64,000 bases of DNA from NCBI RefSeq assembly GCF_012489685.1, contig NC_080044.1, positions 70,728,732 to 70,792,731 of the forward strand. Reading direction: 5' to 3'. Shown here piece by piece: positions 12,349-24,028 of the stretch. The notes under the pieces were generated by a model. That model was not told where the DNA came from and ran no database searches. It was given only the letters and a program-made list of their open reading frames with translations. The stretch's first letter is position 1. Every line of letters begins with the position of its first letter. A program made the translations under genes and the position numbers. This DNA comes from Lotus japonicus (lineage: Eukaryota; Streptophyta; Magnoliopsida; Fabales; Fabaceae).

Positions 12349-13280
12349 CAATGTAACACCCCGATTTCGGTGGCGTCACTTTAGTAACTCAAAAATAAAA
12401 TAAAGCGGAAAAGCAGGTTTTTTTTTGTGTTTTGTTTAAATAAAAAGACTTGTCGAAATAAGGTCTCAACCCAATCGCAATTAACAGCGATTAATATACA
12501 AAATAAGCACAGCCCTTGCTGCAACTAAAAACATCGTCACGAGTGTCCTCAAGTGACGGAAAGTAATATTAAGTAATTGAAAGTAGTGCCCGCGGGCAAA
12601 TAAGTGCGGCTCATAGTCAGTGTCACAAGCTTTATAACTACAGTCCTCCAAGAAAATAAATTAGCCCCAAACGGCCTCCAAAAGACTTCCTACGCCCGAC
12701 AAACTCCCTGTGATCCTCATGGAAGAGAATCACACAAAAAGCTAATAGTCGGGAACCTACCCTGCCCCAAAATACAACTGATGAATCAGAGCTATGACCA
12801 TGACAACCAAAATCAGTAACTCTAACCACCCATATCCTACACCACTATCTTCGACCCTCATCTGATCTTCCATGAAGTCCGGGTCCACGTCGAAGGCTCA
12901 GTAGTAGTCATTTCGCTCCGGGTCCTCCCCGAACGACGAACCTTCTTGAATCATCTGTTGAACGTCTGGCAGCAGGCCGACCGCCCAAACACAAACATAC
13001 AAACAAAGCCACGGCGCTAGGGTCAACTCACGGAATATAGTAGATAATACAAACAGCATGTGAAGAATAAGGGGGTATGTATATATATATGTTGTATATA
13101 TATATTTATATGTTCTGTATTGCCTACCCTAAGGTATATACTTAGTATGTTATCAAGGCTCTAATAACAATTCAATGAATAATATCTCAACAATACAATA
13201 AGCATTATCTCAACAATTCCATATTGGGCGCATGTATGCATGCAATGTCAATTCAAACGTTGATCCCAAAAATAGGCATG

Positions 13281-13700
13281 TCAAGTCGATCCAACCCATT
13301 GGGTCGAACACAAGGACTCGCACACGCAGTAAATGACAACGCCAAGTCGGTTCTCTCATTAGAGTCGAACATACGGACGTTGCGCGCGTCTAATGACTAT
13401 CGCCGAATCGATCCAATCCCTCGGATTGAATATAAGGATCCGCGCGTGTCGAAATATTATCGCTGAATCGGTCCAATCCCTCGGATTGAACTCACGGACT
13501 CACGCGAGTTTATATGGAGATGGCTGAATCGATCCAATCCATCGGATTGAATATAAGGATTCACGCGTGCCCGAGTGACTACCGCCGAATCGATCCAATC
13601 CCTCGGATTGAATATAAGGATTCACGCGTGTCAAACGATTATTGCCGAATCGGTCCAACCCGTCGGGTTGAACATAAGGATTCGCGCCCGTTAAGCCGAA
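13281..13700. repeat. 60-63 bp tandem repeat array, seven units (LTR 2)
   Basis: Seven units start their central stem near 13291, 13351, 13414, 13474, 13535, 13596 and 13656. Four carry CAATCC/GGATTG arms, one carries CAACCC/GGGTTG, one carries an imperfect CAACCC/GGGTCG, and one carries CTCT/AGAG. Both arms change together. The array lies about 1.8-2.2 kb downstream of the predicted promoter in sense orientation, so it would be in the transcript. Confidence 0.88.
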
Positions 13701-13750
13701 GATAATGTCGATTATGCGACAAAATGAATTAATCAAAAGAAGAAAGAATG

Positions 13751-13940
13751 AACTTGGAACTCATAGTTCCCGGCTAAACTTTAGATAGCCAAACAATAAA
13801 CTGCTCATCGAGCGAAGAGTACCGAAGTACTTGGAAACTTATAATTTCCGGCTAAACTTTAGATAGCCAAACAATAAACTGCTCATCGAGCAAAAGAGTA
13901 TCAACATACTCGGAAACTTGTAAGTTTCTTCTAAACTTGG
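13751..13940. repeat. Two and a half units of a ~79 bp hairpin repeat (LTR 2)
   Basis: Units share a GGCTAAACTTTAGATAGCC core and CTGCTCATCGAGC, itself self-complementary. Each unit boundary carries a perfect or near-perfect hairpin that differs between units: GGAACT/AGTTCC, GGAAA/TTTCC and GAAACTT/AAGTTTC; also AGTAC/GTACT and GAGTAT/ATACTC. Equivalent copies lie at about 6121-6308 and 21374-21562. Confidence 0.85.
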
Positions 13941-15523
13941 ACTCGGCGACCCTTCTCATCTTTCAAACTAATATTCAAGCTCCAAGCTCTTATCTAAGGT
14001 TGTTACCATTATTCAATGGTTTTAGAGATTGATTAATGTCTTATGAGTTTTCCTTGAGAAAATAGGTTTCTTTTAATCTTATAATACTTCCTATAAGTTT
14101 CAGGGATCCCATAATCCCAAACAATTCCTTGAGAAGGTCTCGATCCATTAAAACATAACAAGGTCCGAACTCCGTTCGTCCTTTCGAACTCTCTCAAAAA
14201 TCTCATAAAATTCGGCATGACTTGCCCGTTATCCTCACTCATCAGTATCACAGATATAAGTGGAATAGCATAACTAAATCAGCGCAATCAATAAGCATAA
14301 ACAGCATATTCCAACACATCCTAGATTAACCAGCAAACGGCCGAAGCCTCTCAGAAAACATTTTTCCATAAAGCGATAAACAATATCCAAGCAATATTCA
14401 ATATCAACACAATAACCCAGTCGAATTGATCGACGCCTACAAGGAAATAGCTAGTAAGTAAGTTGCCCTAACCTCGAGTTGTTCTAGTCTCGCGGTGCAG
14501 GTCTCGCTCACAAGCTTGTTCAGTCAAGCCCAAGGTTTCCACAAACGAACCTTAGAGCAAACAAAGCAGAAATCAATCAAATTAAGTCGACATAATCGAA
14601 ACAATACTAACTAGAGTTAGACAAAGCTCAAGAAACTTCAGAGTACAACACTTAGGCACGAATGAAAGGGCTTTCCCCGAATGGATGAGTTTTGACTCGA
14701 TTCAAGTTTTGTGCAAAAACACTTTATTCGCTAAAACGTGCATAACTCGAGCTACAGAACTCGGAATGACACGAAACCGGCGCCAAAATTTCGACAATTG
14801 AAAGAGCTACGCAATGTCTCAGGTCATAGAGACCCAAAAATTATTTTTGGACACGGTACCCAAGCAAATAGGTTTCGGCCACTATGGAAAATAGGGTTTT
14901 CGAACTTTTTCTTCGATCTAAATCAATTCCTAGGTATTCTTAGGCGATATCTAGGCCAGGGAAACTCTCAGAAAAATTATCGGGTTAAAAACTGTCGCAG
15001 GGGTATTTTGGTCAATATTTTTAGCTCAGAATTTCAAAACTGAATTTTCGAAAAACAAATTGGATGGGAATGTCAACAACGACGTTTATGACGACTAATC
15101 CTACTAGCACTAAGCTCAATCGTCAGTTTTAAGCGTAAAGAACGAAACTTTGCCCAGAAATGGGTATTTGATGCAAAAATTGATTCCGGCGGCATTTCGT
15201 CGACATCTGACAAAATCTAATCCGCAGAACACGCTCAGAAGCATGCAGGGAATAAGTTTAGACACTGAAATCAGCTTATTTGAACAGTTTTACAAAAAGC
15301 TCAAAACTTTGAGCACAGAAAGACATAGAAGAAGTCGACAGATCTGACGATCAGAAGTGAGAGATAGTAACTATACCTCGATGTCTTCGATTAGCAACGA
15401 ACGGTGAAGCAATCGGGCAAGAAACGGCGAAAATCACTTCTCCTCTTTCTCTCCTCCAAGCTCTCGGCCACTCCCTCTCCAAATGGCAATTTTTTGTTTT
15501 TTTTTTTTTTTCATTTTTCATAC

Positions 15524-15532
15524 TATATATAG
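15524..15532 (-). promoter_or_regulatory. TATA box of LTR 2
   Basis: The minus strand reads CTATATATAG, followed by an A-rich tract and a purine-rich leader. Transcription would run toward lower coordinates through the rest of the LTR, the primer-binding site and gag. Inferred from motif and position. Confidence 0.55.
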
Positions 15533-16295
15533 GAAATGGAAAACGCGGAAAAATGAAAATTTCGCGATTCCGATTTTTCCTACTGATTCCAACGTATTTT
15601 AGACACAATATTCTTCCCGCTGAATCTTCTAATTCTTCAAAGAAATATCAGTATGATTTTTGGTTTTCGAGGCTTGTTTTTAATGTCTACCGGCATTAAA
15701 AATGCACTTTATGCACTTTATGATATTGACCTCGGATGCAGAAACTTCCTTCTGAAGAAAGATTTGGAACGTCGATTAGAGTGAGCGTCCGCGGATGAAA
15801 TCTTTATTTGAAGCCCCGAGTAGAAAAGTCTCCATCGTCCGTCGATTTTAGGGTTTCTGAACTATCAGGGATTCCGTTTCGGCAAACTTCCGAGTATCGG
15901 AATCAGACGTTCGTACATCCTAGAGTTTCGTATCGAAACGCTCGTTTTGGAAAGGAATAAGAGAAAGTCTTATTTTCCTCTAGAAGATTTTTGGAAAATT
16001 TCCTATAGTGTTCCAAAGCTGGAAGTTTGTTGGAAATTATATTCCTATAGTGTTCCAAAGCTGGAACATAGTTTTGTTTCCTAAAGTTCTTGTCCTAGGT
16101 TTTAAATGCGAATATTAGTCGTGCTATAACTCTTATCGACTTTGATACAATCTTTAGCTTTTCTTGAACTTTCTCCTTCACAAATTCATTCCATCCATTT
16201 ACCCCTTGTTCAGGTTTTCCCTTCACGTTACATCAAATTAATCGTGAAAAGAAATTTTATTCGGTTTATTCCAACTCAAAAACTTGGGTCTCACA

Positions 16296-18564
16296 TTACT
16301 ACCCTCCAAAAAGAAAGTTTCGTCCTCGAAACTTAGGGTTCAGCAAAAACTCCGAATATTATTCCTTGGTCTCTTCATCTAACTCCCATATAGCACCATG
16401 AAATCAATCTTCTACTTAGTCACCCTTCAAATTAAACCTCGACTTGAGCCTTAATACCTAGTGCATCACTAGACTCATTCCCTTTAACATCAACTTATCA
16501 ACAACTTATAAGCAAATCTTCATCTTAATATCTAACAACCCATTATTGACATCTCTTTCTTCAAAACTTTCCTTACTCAAACTAATTTACACTTATTGAA
16601 ATCCTTAACACTTCGCACAAATCAGAACTCATCCCCTAGAAGATTAAATCATAACTATACCTCAAAGGACTTAACTAGTCATTTTATCATCCGATCCTTC
16701 AACCTCCCGAGATTTAACTGTTATCGTAACCGCTAACACCACTAAATTCCTTATGCGTACATGAATCTCAGCTCACTAGGTCAACCTTAGCCCTAGGATC
16801 CTCATTCAACTTAGTAGAATTCATTGGTTAACTCTAGTATACCTCATCAGAATCCATAACAAGGTTCCATTCACTCTTAGACTCTATGAAACTTGCCCAA
16901 ATATAACGACTTCAAGTATTCATCTTAATACTAGCACTTTCCTTTCTGTATCTCAATCACCATCTCGTCAATCAATTTCTTAATCTCTCAATCAAGTTCT
17001 GACAAACTTCGAGTCCTACACACCTTAGACAGAAATCCATAGATTTAAAACCTAAACCTTCACCAAGTTTGGTCCTCTAATGGCCTTTAATCCTTCAATA
17101 CTTCTTAAGTGAATATCCATTTCTTAAAACTAAAACTCCTTCGCTTACACAAACGACCTGATAAGTGTCGTCATGCTTTCACACTCACAACTTGATCCTG
17201 ATATCCATAATCATAACTTACTATGCTAACATCATTCAAATCTTATCACATGGTTCATTATGTCCGCAATCCCATAATCAACATCAATCGATCACCAACT
17301 TATAACCAACCTTAACACTCTACACAACTCCGAATTCCTTTACTTCAAGATCTCTCTTATACTGTACCTCAATGGTCTTAACCCGCAACTCATCTTCAGA
17401 TCTCTAATCTTCTAAGATTCAAATCCTATTATCACACCTACAACCATAAGATCTCCTACTCGTACGTGATTCTCAACTCTCAAGGTCAATCTTAACCCTA
17501 AGATTTCAATCCAACTTAGTAAATCTCACTTAGTAATCTTAGCATGTTTTCCTGAAATCCATGTCAACAATCCCAAGTATTCAACTTATGCTAAAACTTT
17601 CTTTTTCTAACTTAATCATTGATTCAACACTTAGTCACTCCAGCAAACTCCTGACAATTCTCTAAGTCTTACACATTCAAGTTAAACTTCATGGGCTTAA
17701 AATCTAAACTTTTATCTAGTTTGCATCGGTAATGTCCTTTGACCCTTCAACACTTTTCAAGTGAAAATTCATCTCTTAAGACTATAATGTCTCCACAAAT
17801 TAATCATGCACTTAGCAAAACTTATTCCTCGAACTCGACTACAACAATCTAGTTCAAAGTTAATTCTTCTCAATCTTGCTACTATCAAGCTATCATCTAT
17901 AACCTGATTAAATCCAACCTATTTAGTCTCTAACAATTCCACTCAGTAATCACATAACCTATGACTTCATAACTTCCGAGAAAATACCTAATATTTTTCC
18001 AACATTAAATCTCTTGACTTAGTCTACCTCTACTTGGAGTAATCACACGAACTAACCAATTAATTTATATACGACAATCATCAACTTCCAAAGATTTAAA
18101 TCTTAATCTTTTACAATCAAGTGCTTAACACGAACTTTCCTCCCAAATCCGACTAAACCTCGATCAATTCAAATTCATCTTACACATCCTTCTATCAAAG
18201 TCCATTACCAGTTCTGATTCCGAATATCACCCCCTCAATATTAAGTTGATCAAGCCTAATACATCGAAGGTGAAATTTAGAAAAACCCACTGGAACAGTC
18301 AATGAGTTCCTATCATCCAGTAGTCACAATTACCCTGATATTAAATCCTCAATGATGCCGCTACGGAACTACACACTCTCGACACCATACGTATACTATC
18401 CATACGGAATCTCTCGGAGATTCATTCTTCAGCTTCTAGCTCCTTTGTTAAACGCATCGGTGCCATACTACTTTTCTAGGCTTAACGCGTTATTCTAAAC
18501 CTCGTGTAACTTCTATAGTTTAAACACGAGCAACGGTCAAATAAAGTATTATTAGGCGTAATAA
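16296..18564 (-). other. Non-coding internal segment, second copy
   Basis: This repeats 8670-10941 almost base for base, with a few single-base differences in A, C and T runs. It begins with the polypurine tract beside the LTR. No pol domain is readable. Confidence 0.75.
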
Positions 18565-19815
18565 CTATAAAGTCAAAGCTCGACAGTAAAGGCAAGTTAG
18601 GTGTGTTGCACGTTCTACGAGAGTAATAAAGCATGTTATCCTAGAATGAGAAGGAATAGTTAGAAGGTTACCATCGTTCGTGCGCTCTCCTCTGACTAGT
18701 CTACCAGCTCCCTCGCCGCACGAGACATAGACTCCTCCCCGTGCAGCAGGATGTCTTCCTCTCACCGTAGGCACAGATGGCTCAACCCTGGTTACATTGC
18801 AATCCTTGGCTTGATGCCCCGGACGGTTGCAATTGAAACATAGAGGTCCCCCGTCTGGACACTTGTTAGAGTAGTGCCCCACCTTCTTGCACCTGTAACA
18901 CGTTACTCCTTGGCCCGAAGTCTTGTTTCCTGTTCCTCCGGTAGCATTTATGGGCTTATACTGCCCCGAGGTAAAACCTTCCCTCAAAGGGCGTTGATAC
19001 GGCTTCTTCTGTTGGAATTTACCTCTTCCTTTATAGTTCTGAGGACCTGACCTTACTGGTCCTCCAGTTCCAGCACGATTCAACCTCTTGTTCTTCATTA
19101 ACTCCACTTCTGTGGCTTTCTCAACCAAGGACTGGAAGCGCATGATTCCCAACGGTTTCACTGAGTCCTCAATGTCAGGCCTCAGCCCATTCACAAAGCG
19201 TTTGCACATGTAGGGTTCATCAACCCCATTGCGGAAGAATCGAAAGTGTTTGGCCAACGATTCCAGCTTAGCAGCATATTCCGGAATGGACATGCTACCC
19301 TGACGAAGAGTCAGAAACTGTGCCTCACGCTCGTCACGAGCACTATCTGGAAAATACTTCTCCAGAAAAGCAGCACGAAATGAAGCCCAGTTCACTTCCA
19401 CATTATTTGCTTCCATCATTCCTCTGGTACCCCTCCACCAGTACTCAGCATCGCCCAGCAGCAGATAAGTTGCCAGGCCCACCTTGGCCCCTTCACTAGT
19501 CTGTAGTACTTCGAAAATCTTCTCAATCTCTTGGATCCATAGATCCGCATTGTCCGGGTCAGTCCCACCTGTGAACTTGGGTGGATCCTGCCTTCTAAAA
19601 TCATTCAATCCCCTATTCTGGTCCAGGGCTACCTCCCTCTCACGCTTATGTCGCTCACGTTCAGCTTTGTCAGCACGCAACTGAGCGTTCTCCGCAGTTT
19701 GATTTGTCATTGCCTGGGCCATAGCAGTCATTGCCCCAGCGAGTTGGTTCATGTTCTCCATGTTCTGTTTAGTTAAACAAACAGTTAGTACTAACCATAA
19801 GATAGCATCTAGCAT
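18565..19815 (-). CDS. gag: Gag protein of the gypsy-type element, second copy
   Basis: The predicted product is the same 416-residue Gag as at 10942-12192: a Gag core, then two CCHC zinc knuckles, then a stop with no protease. The equivalent internal start lies at 19761. Both copies are fully open, which implies either very recent duplication or an assembly duplication of one locus. Gag could still act in trans with an autonomous partner (inference). Confidence 0.9.
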   Translation of the reverse strand: MLDAILWLVLTVCLTKQNMENMNQLAGAMTAMAQAMTNQTAENAQLRADKAERERHKREREVALDQNRGLNDFRRQDPPKFTGGTDPDNADLWIQEIEKIFEVLQTSEGAKVGLATYLLLGDAEYWWRGTRGMMEANNVEVNWASFRAAFLEKYFPDSARDEREAQFLTLRQGSMSIPEYAAKLESLAKHFRFFRNGVDEPYMCKRFVNGLRPDIEDSVKPLGIMRFQSLVEKATEVELMKNKRLNRAGTGGPVRSGPQNYKGRGKFQQKKPYQRPLREGFTSGQYKPINATGGTGNKTSGQGVTCYRCKKVGHYSNKCPDGGPLCFNCNRPGHQAKDCNVTRVEPSVPTVRGRHPAARGGVYVSCGEGAGRLVRGERTNDGNLLTIPSHSRITCFITLVERATHLTCLYCRALTL

Positions 19816-19959
19816 AACTATACAATATGATTAAGTACTAACTTCAATCAATTCTAAGCGAAAAATCGCTTGGCAGACAATCAATTTTTTACTCTTTGCA
19901 GATTCACACAACCTAGCACAGAAGACCTATTCCCCAAAGACTCCCGAAAGACTCGACAA

Positions 19960-19971
19960 GCTCTGATACCA
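19960..19971 (-). promoter_or_regulatory. Primer-binding site (tRNA-iMet), second copy
   Basis: This is the same TGGTATCAGAGC on the minus strand, three bases from the LTR beginning at 19975. Confidence 0.9.
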
Positions 19972-19974
19972 CAA

Positions 19975-22900
19975 TGTAACACCCCGATTTCGGTGGCGTC
20001 ACTTTAGTAACTCAAAAATAAAATAAAGCGGAAAAGCAGGTTTTTTTTTGTGTTTTGTTTAAATAAAAAGACTTGTCGAAATAAGGTCTCAACCCAATCG
20101 CAATTAACAGCGATTAATATACAAAATAAGCACAGCCCTTGCTGCAACTAAAAACATCGTCACGAGTGTCCTCAAGTGACGGAAAGTAATATTAAGTAAT
20201 TGAAAGTAGTGCCCGCGGGCAAATAAGTGCGGCTCATAGTCAGTGTCACAAGCTTTATAACTACAGTCCTCCAAGAAAATAAATTAGCCCCAAACGGCCT
20301 CCAAAAGACTTCCTACGCCCGACAAACTCCCTGTGATCCTCATGGAAGAGAATCACACAAAAAGCTAATAGTCGGGAACCTACCCTGCCCCAAAATACAA
20401 CTGATGAATCAGAGCTATGACCATGACAACCAAAATCAGTAACTCTAACCACCCATATCCTACACCACTATCTTCGACCCTCATCTGATCTTCCATGAAG
20501 TCCGGGTCCACGTCGAAGGCTCAGTAGTAGTCATTTCGCTCCGGGTCCTCCCCGAACGACGAACCTTCTTGAATCATCTGTTGAACGTCTGGCAGCAGGC
20601 CGACCGCCCAAACACAAACATACAAACAAAGCCACGGCGCTAGGGTCAACTCACGGAATATAGTAGATAATACAAACAGCATGTGAAGAATAAGGGGGTA
20701 TGTATATATATATGTTGTATATATATATTTATATGTTCTGTATTGCCTACCCTAAGGTATATACTTAGTATGTTATCAAGGCTCTAATAACAATTCAATG
20801 AATAATATCTCAACAATACAATAAGCATTATCTCAACAATTCCATATTGGGCGCATGTATGCATGCAATGTCAATTCAAACGTTGATCCCAAAAATAGGC
20901 ATGTCAAGTCGATCCAACCCATTGGGTCGAACACAAGGACTCGCACACGCAGTAAATGACAACGCCAAGTCGGTTCTCTCATTAGAGTCGAACATACGGA
21001 CGTTGCGCGCGTCTAATGACTATCGCCGAATCGATCCAATCCCTCGGATTGAATATAAGGATCCGCGCGTGTCGAAATATTATCGCTGAATCGGTCCAAT
21101 CCCTCGGATTGAACTCACGGACTCACGCGAGTTTATATGGAGATGGCTGAATCGATCCAATCCATCGGATTGAATATAAGGATTCACGCGTGCCCGAGTG
21201 ACTACCGCCGAATCGATCCAATCCCTCGGATTGAATATAAGGATTCACGCGTGTCAAACGATTATTGCCGAATCGGTCCAACCCGTCGGGTTGAACATAA
21301 GGATTCGCGCCCGTTAAGCCGAAGATAATGTCGATTATGCGACAAAATGAATTAATCAAAAGAAGAAAGAATGAACTTGGAACTCATAGTTCCCGGCTAA
21401 ACTTTAGATAGCCAAACAATAAACTGCTCATCGAGCGAAGAGTACCGAAGTACTTGGAAACTTATAATTTCCGGCTAAACTTTAGATAGCCAAACAATAA
21501 ACTGCTCATCGAGCAAAAGAGTATCAACATACTCGGAAACTTGTAAGTTTCTTCTAAACTTGGACTCGGCGACCCTTCTCATCTTTCAAACTAATATTCA
21601 AGCTCCAAGCTCTTATCTAAGGTTGTTACCATTATTCAATGGTTTTAGAGATTGATTAATGTCTTATGAGTTTTCCTTGAGAAAATAGGTTTCTTTTAAT
21701 CTTATAATACTTCCTATAAGTTTCAGGGATCCCATAATCCCAAACAATTCCTTGAGAAGGTCTCGATCCATTAAAACATAACAAGGTCCGAACTCCGTTC
21801 GTCCTTTCGAACTCTCTCAAAAATCTCATAAAATTCGGCATGACTTGCCCGTTATCCTCACTCATCAGTATCACAGATATAAGTGGAATAGCATAACTAA
21901 ATCAGCGCAATCAATAAGCATAAACAGCATATTCCAACACATCCTAGATTAACCAGCAAACGGCCGAAGCCTCTCAGAAAACATTTTTCCATAAAGCGAT
22001 AAACAATATCCAAGCAATATTCAATATCAACACAATAACCCAGTCGAATTGATCGACGCCTACAAGGAAATAGCTAGTAAGTAAGTTGCCCTAACCTCGA
22101 GTTGTTCTAGTCTCGCGGTGCAGGTCTCGCTCACAAGCTTGTTCAGTCAAGCCCAAGGTTTCCACAAACGAACCTTAGAGCAAACAAAGCAGAAATCAAT
22201 CAAATTAAGTCGACATAATCGAAACAATACTAACTAGAGTTAGACAAAGCTCAAGAAACTTCAGAGTACAACACTTAGGCACGAATGAAAGGGCTTTCCC
22301 CGAATGGATGAGTTTTGACTCGATTCAAGTTTTGTGCAAAAACACTTTATTCGCTAAAACGTGCATAACTCGAGCTACAGAACTCGGAATGACACGAAAC
22401 CGGCGCCAAAATTTCGACAATTGAAAGAGCTACGCAATGTCTCAGGTCATAGAGACCCAAAAATTATTTTTGGACACGGTACCCAAGCAAATAGGTTTCG
22501 GCCACTATGGAAAATAGGGTTTTCGAACTTTTTCTTCGATCTAAATCAATTCCTAGGTATTCTTAGGCGATATCTAGGCCAGGGAAACTCTCAGAAAAAT
22601 TATCGGGTTAAAAACTGTCGCAGGGGTATTTTGGTCAATATTTTTAGCTCAGAATTTCAAAACTGAATTTTCGAAAAACAAATTGGATGGGAATGTCAAC
22701 AACGACGTTTATGACGACTAATCCTACTAGCACTAAGCTCAATCGTCAGTTTTAAGCGTAAAGAACGAAACTTTGCCCAGAAATGGGTATTTGATGCAAA
22801 AATTGATTCCGGCGGCATTTCGTCGACATCTGACAAAATCTAATCCGCAGAACACGCTCAGAAGCATGCAGGGAATAAGTTTAGACACTGAAATCAGCTT

Positions 22901-23917
22901 ATTTGAACAGTTTTACAAAAAGCTCAAAACTTTGAGCACAGAAAGACATAGAAGAAGTCGACAGATCTGACGATCAGAAGTGAGAGATAGTAACTATACC
23001 TCGATGTCTTCGATTAGCAACGAACGGTGAAGCAATCGGGCAAGAAACGGCGAAAATCACTTCTCCTCTTTCTCTCCTCCAAGCTCTCGGCCACTCCCTC
23101 TCCAAATGGCAATTTTTTGTTTTTTTTTTTTTTCATTTTTCATACTATATATAGGAAATGGAAAACGCGGAAAAATGAAAATTTCGCGATTCCGATTTTT
23201 CCTACTGATTCCAACGTATTTTAGACACAATATTCTTCCCGCTGAATCTTCTAATTCTTCAAAGAAATATCAGTATGATTTTTGGTTTTCGAGGCTTGTT
23301 TTTAATGTCTACCGGCATTAAAAATGCACTTTATGCACTTTATGATATTGACCTCGGATGCAGAAACTTCCTTCTGAAGAAAGATTTGGAACGTCGATTA
23401 GAGTGAGCGTCCGCGGATGAAATCTTTATTTGAAGCCCCGAGTAGAAAAGTCTCCATCGTCCGTCGATTTTAGGGTTTCTGAACTATCAGGGATTCCGTT
23501 TCGGCAAACTTCCGAGTATCGGAATCAGACGTTCGTACATCCTAGAGTTTCGTATCGAAACGCTCGTTTTGGAAAGGAATAAGAGAAAGTCTTATTTTCC
23601 TCTAGAAGATTTTTGGAAAATTTCCTATAGTGTTCCAAAGCTGGAAGTTTGTTGGAAATTATATTCCTATAGTGTTCCAAAGCTGGAACATAGTTTTGTT
23701 TCCTAAAGTTCTTGTCCTAGGTTTTAAATGCGAATATTAGTCGTGCTATAACTCTTATCGACTTTGATACAATCTTTAGCTTTTCTTGAACTTTCTCCTT
23801 CACAAATTCATTCCATCCATTTACCCCTTGTTCAGGTTTTCCCTTCACGTTACATCAAATTAATCGTGAAAAGAAATTTTATTCGGTTTATTCCAACTCA
23901 AAAACTTGGGTCTCACA
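19975..23917 (-). repeat. LTR copy 3, full length (3,943 bp)
   Basis: This LTR appears identical to copy 2 except for one base in the T tract (T runs after the G are 17, 15 and 14 in copies 1, 2 and 3). It holds the same tandem repeats (about 20904-21323 and 21374-21562) and TATA box (about 23146-23153, minus strand). In sense orientation it is the 5' LTR of the array. Its outer edge at 23917 abuts copia coding sequence, so this is a true insertion junction, beginning GATTG on the flank. Confidence 0.93.
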
Positions 23918-24028
23918 GATTGCTCAAATATCTGCCTAACATCCCAACATATCTGGACGCGTACAAACTTGGGCATACATAGGACTCCCTACAGTTGATG
24001 CATAAGGAATCTTTTGCATTTCCTGAAT

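Larger units (their letters stand above)
12352..16295 (-). repeat. LTR copy 2, full length (3,944 bp)
   Basis: This is a complete LTR with TG...CA ends, flanked at low coordinates by a primer-binding site and at high coordinates by the polypurine tract of the next internal region. In sense (minus) order it has about 0.77 kb of U3, a TATA box, a CT-rich leader, the 79 bp and 60-63 bp tandem repeats, an AT microsatellite (about 13080-13110) and the terminal GGGGTGTTACA. At nearly 4 kb it is unusually long for an LTR, and longer than the internal region it serves. Short open frames inside are not credible genes. Confidence 0.93.
5728..23917 (-). mobile_element. Tandem array of a Gag-only Ty3/gypsy-type LTR retrotransposon
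   Basis: The array is partial LTR (5728-8669), internal (8670-12351), LTR (12352-16295), internal (16296-19974), LTR (19975-23917), with a repeat period near 7.62-7.63 kb. Each LTR begins TGTAACACCC and ends GGTCTCACA in plus-strand order, giving the TG...CA ends. The sense strand is minus: a primer-binding site matching initiator Met-tRNA (TGGTATCAGAGC on the minus strand) lies three bases from each LTR, and a GGAGGG-containing polypurine tract abuts the other end. Only Gag is coded; no protease, reverse transcriptase, RNase H or integrase was found. A single complete element would be about 11.6 kb. The sizes resemble LARD/TR-GAG classes, so replication would depend on enzymes from a related autonomous element (inference). 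Confidence 0.9.

Noticed and set aside
13281..13700. CRISPR-like regular repeats
   Set aside because: The units are contiguous, variable, without unique spacers, and lie inside a plant LTR.
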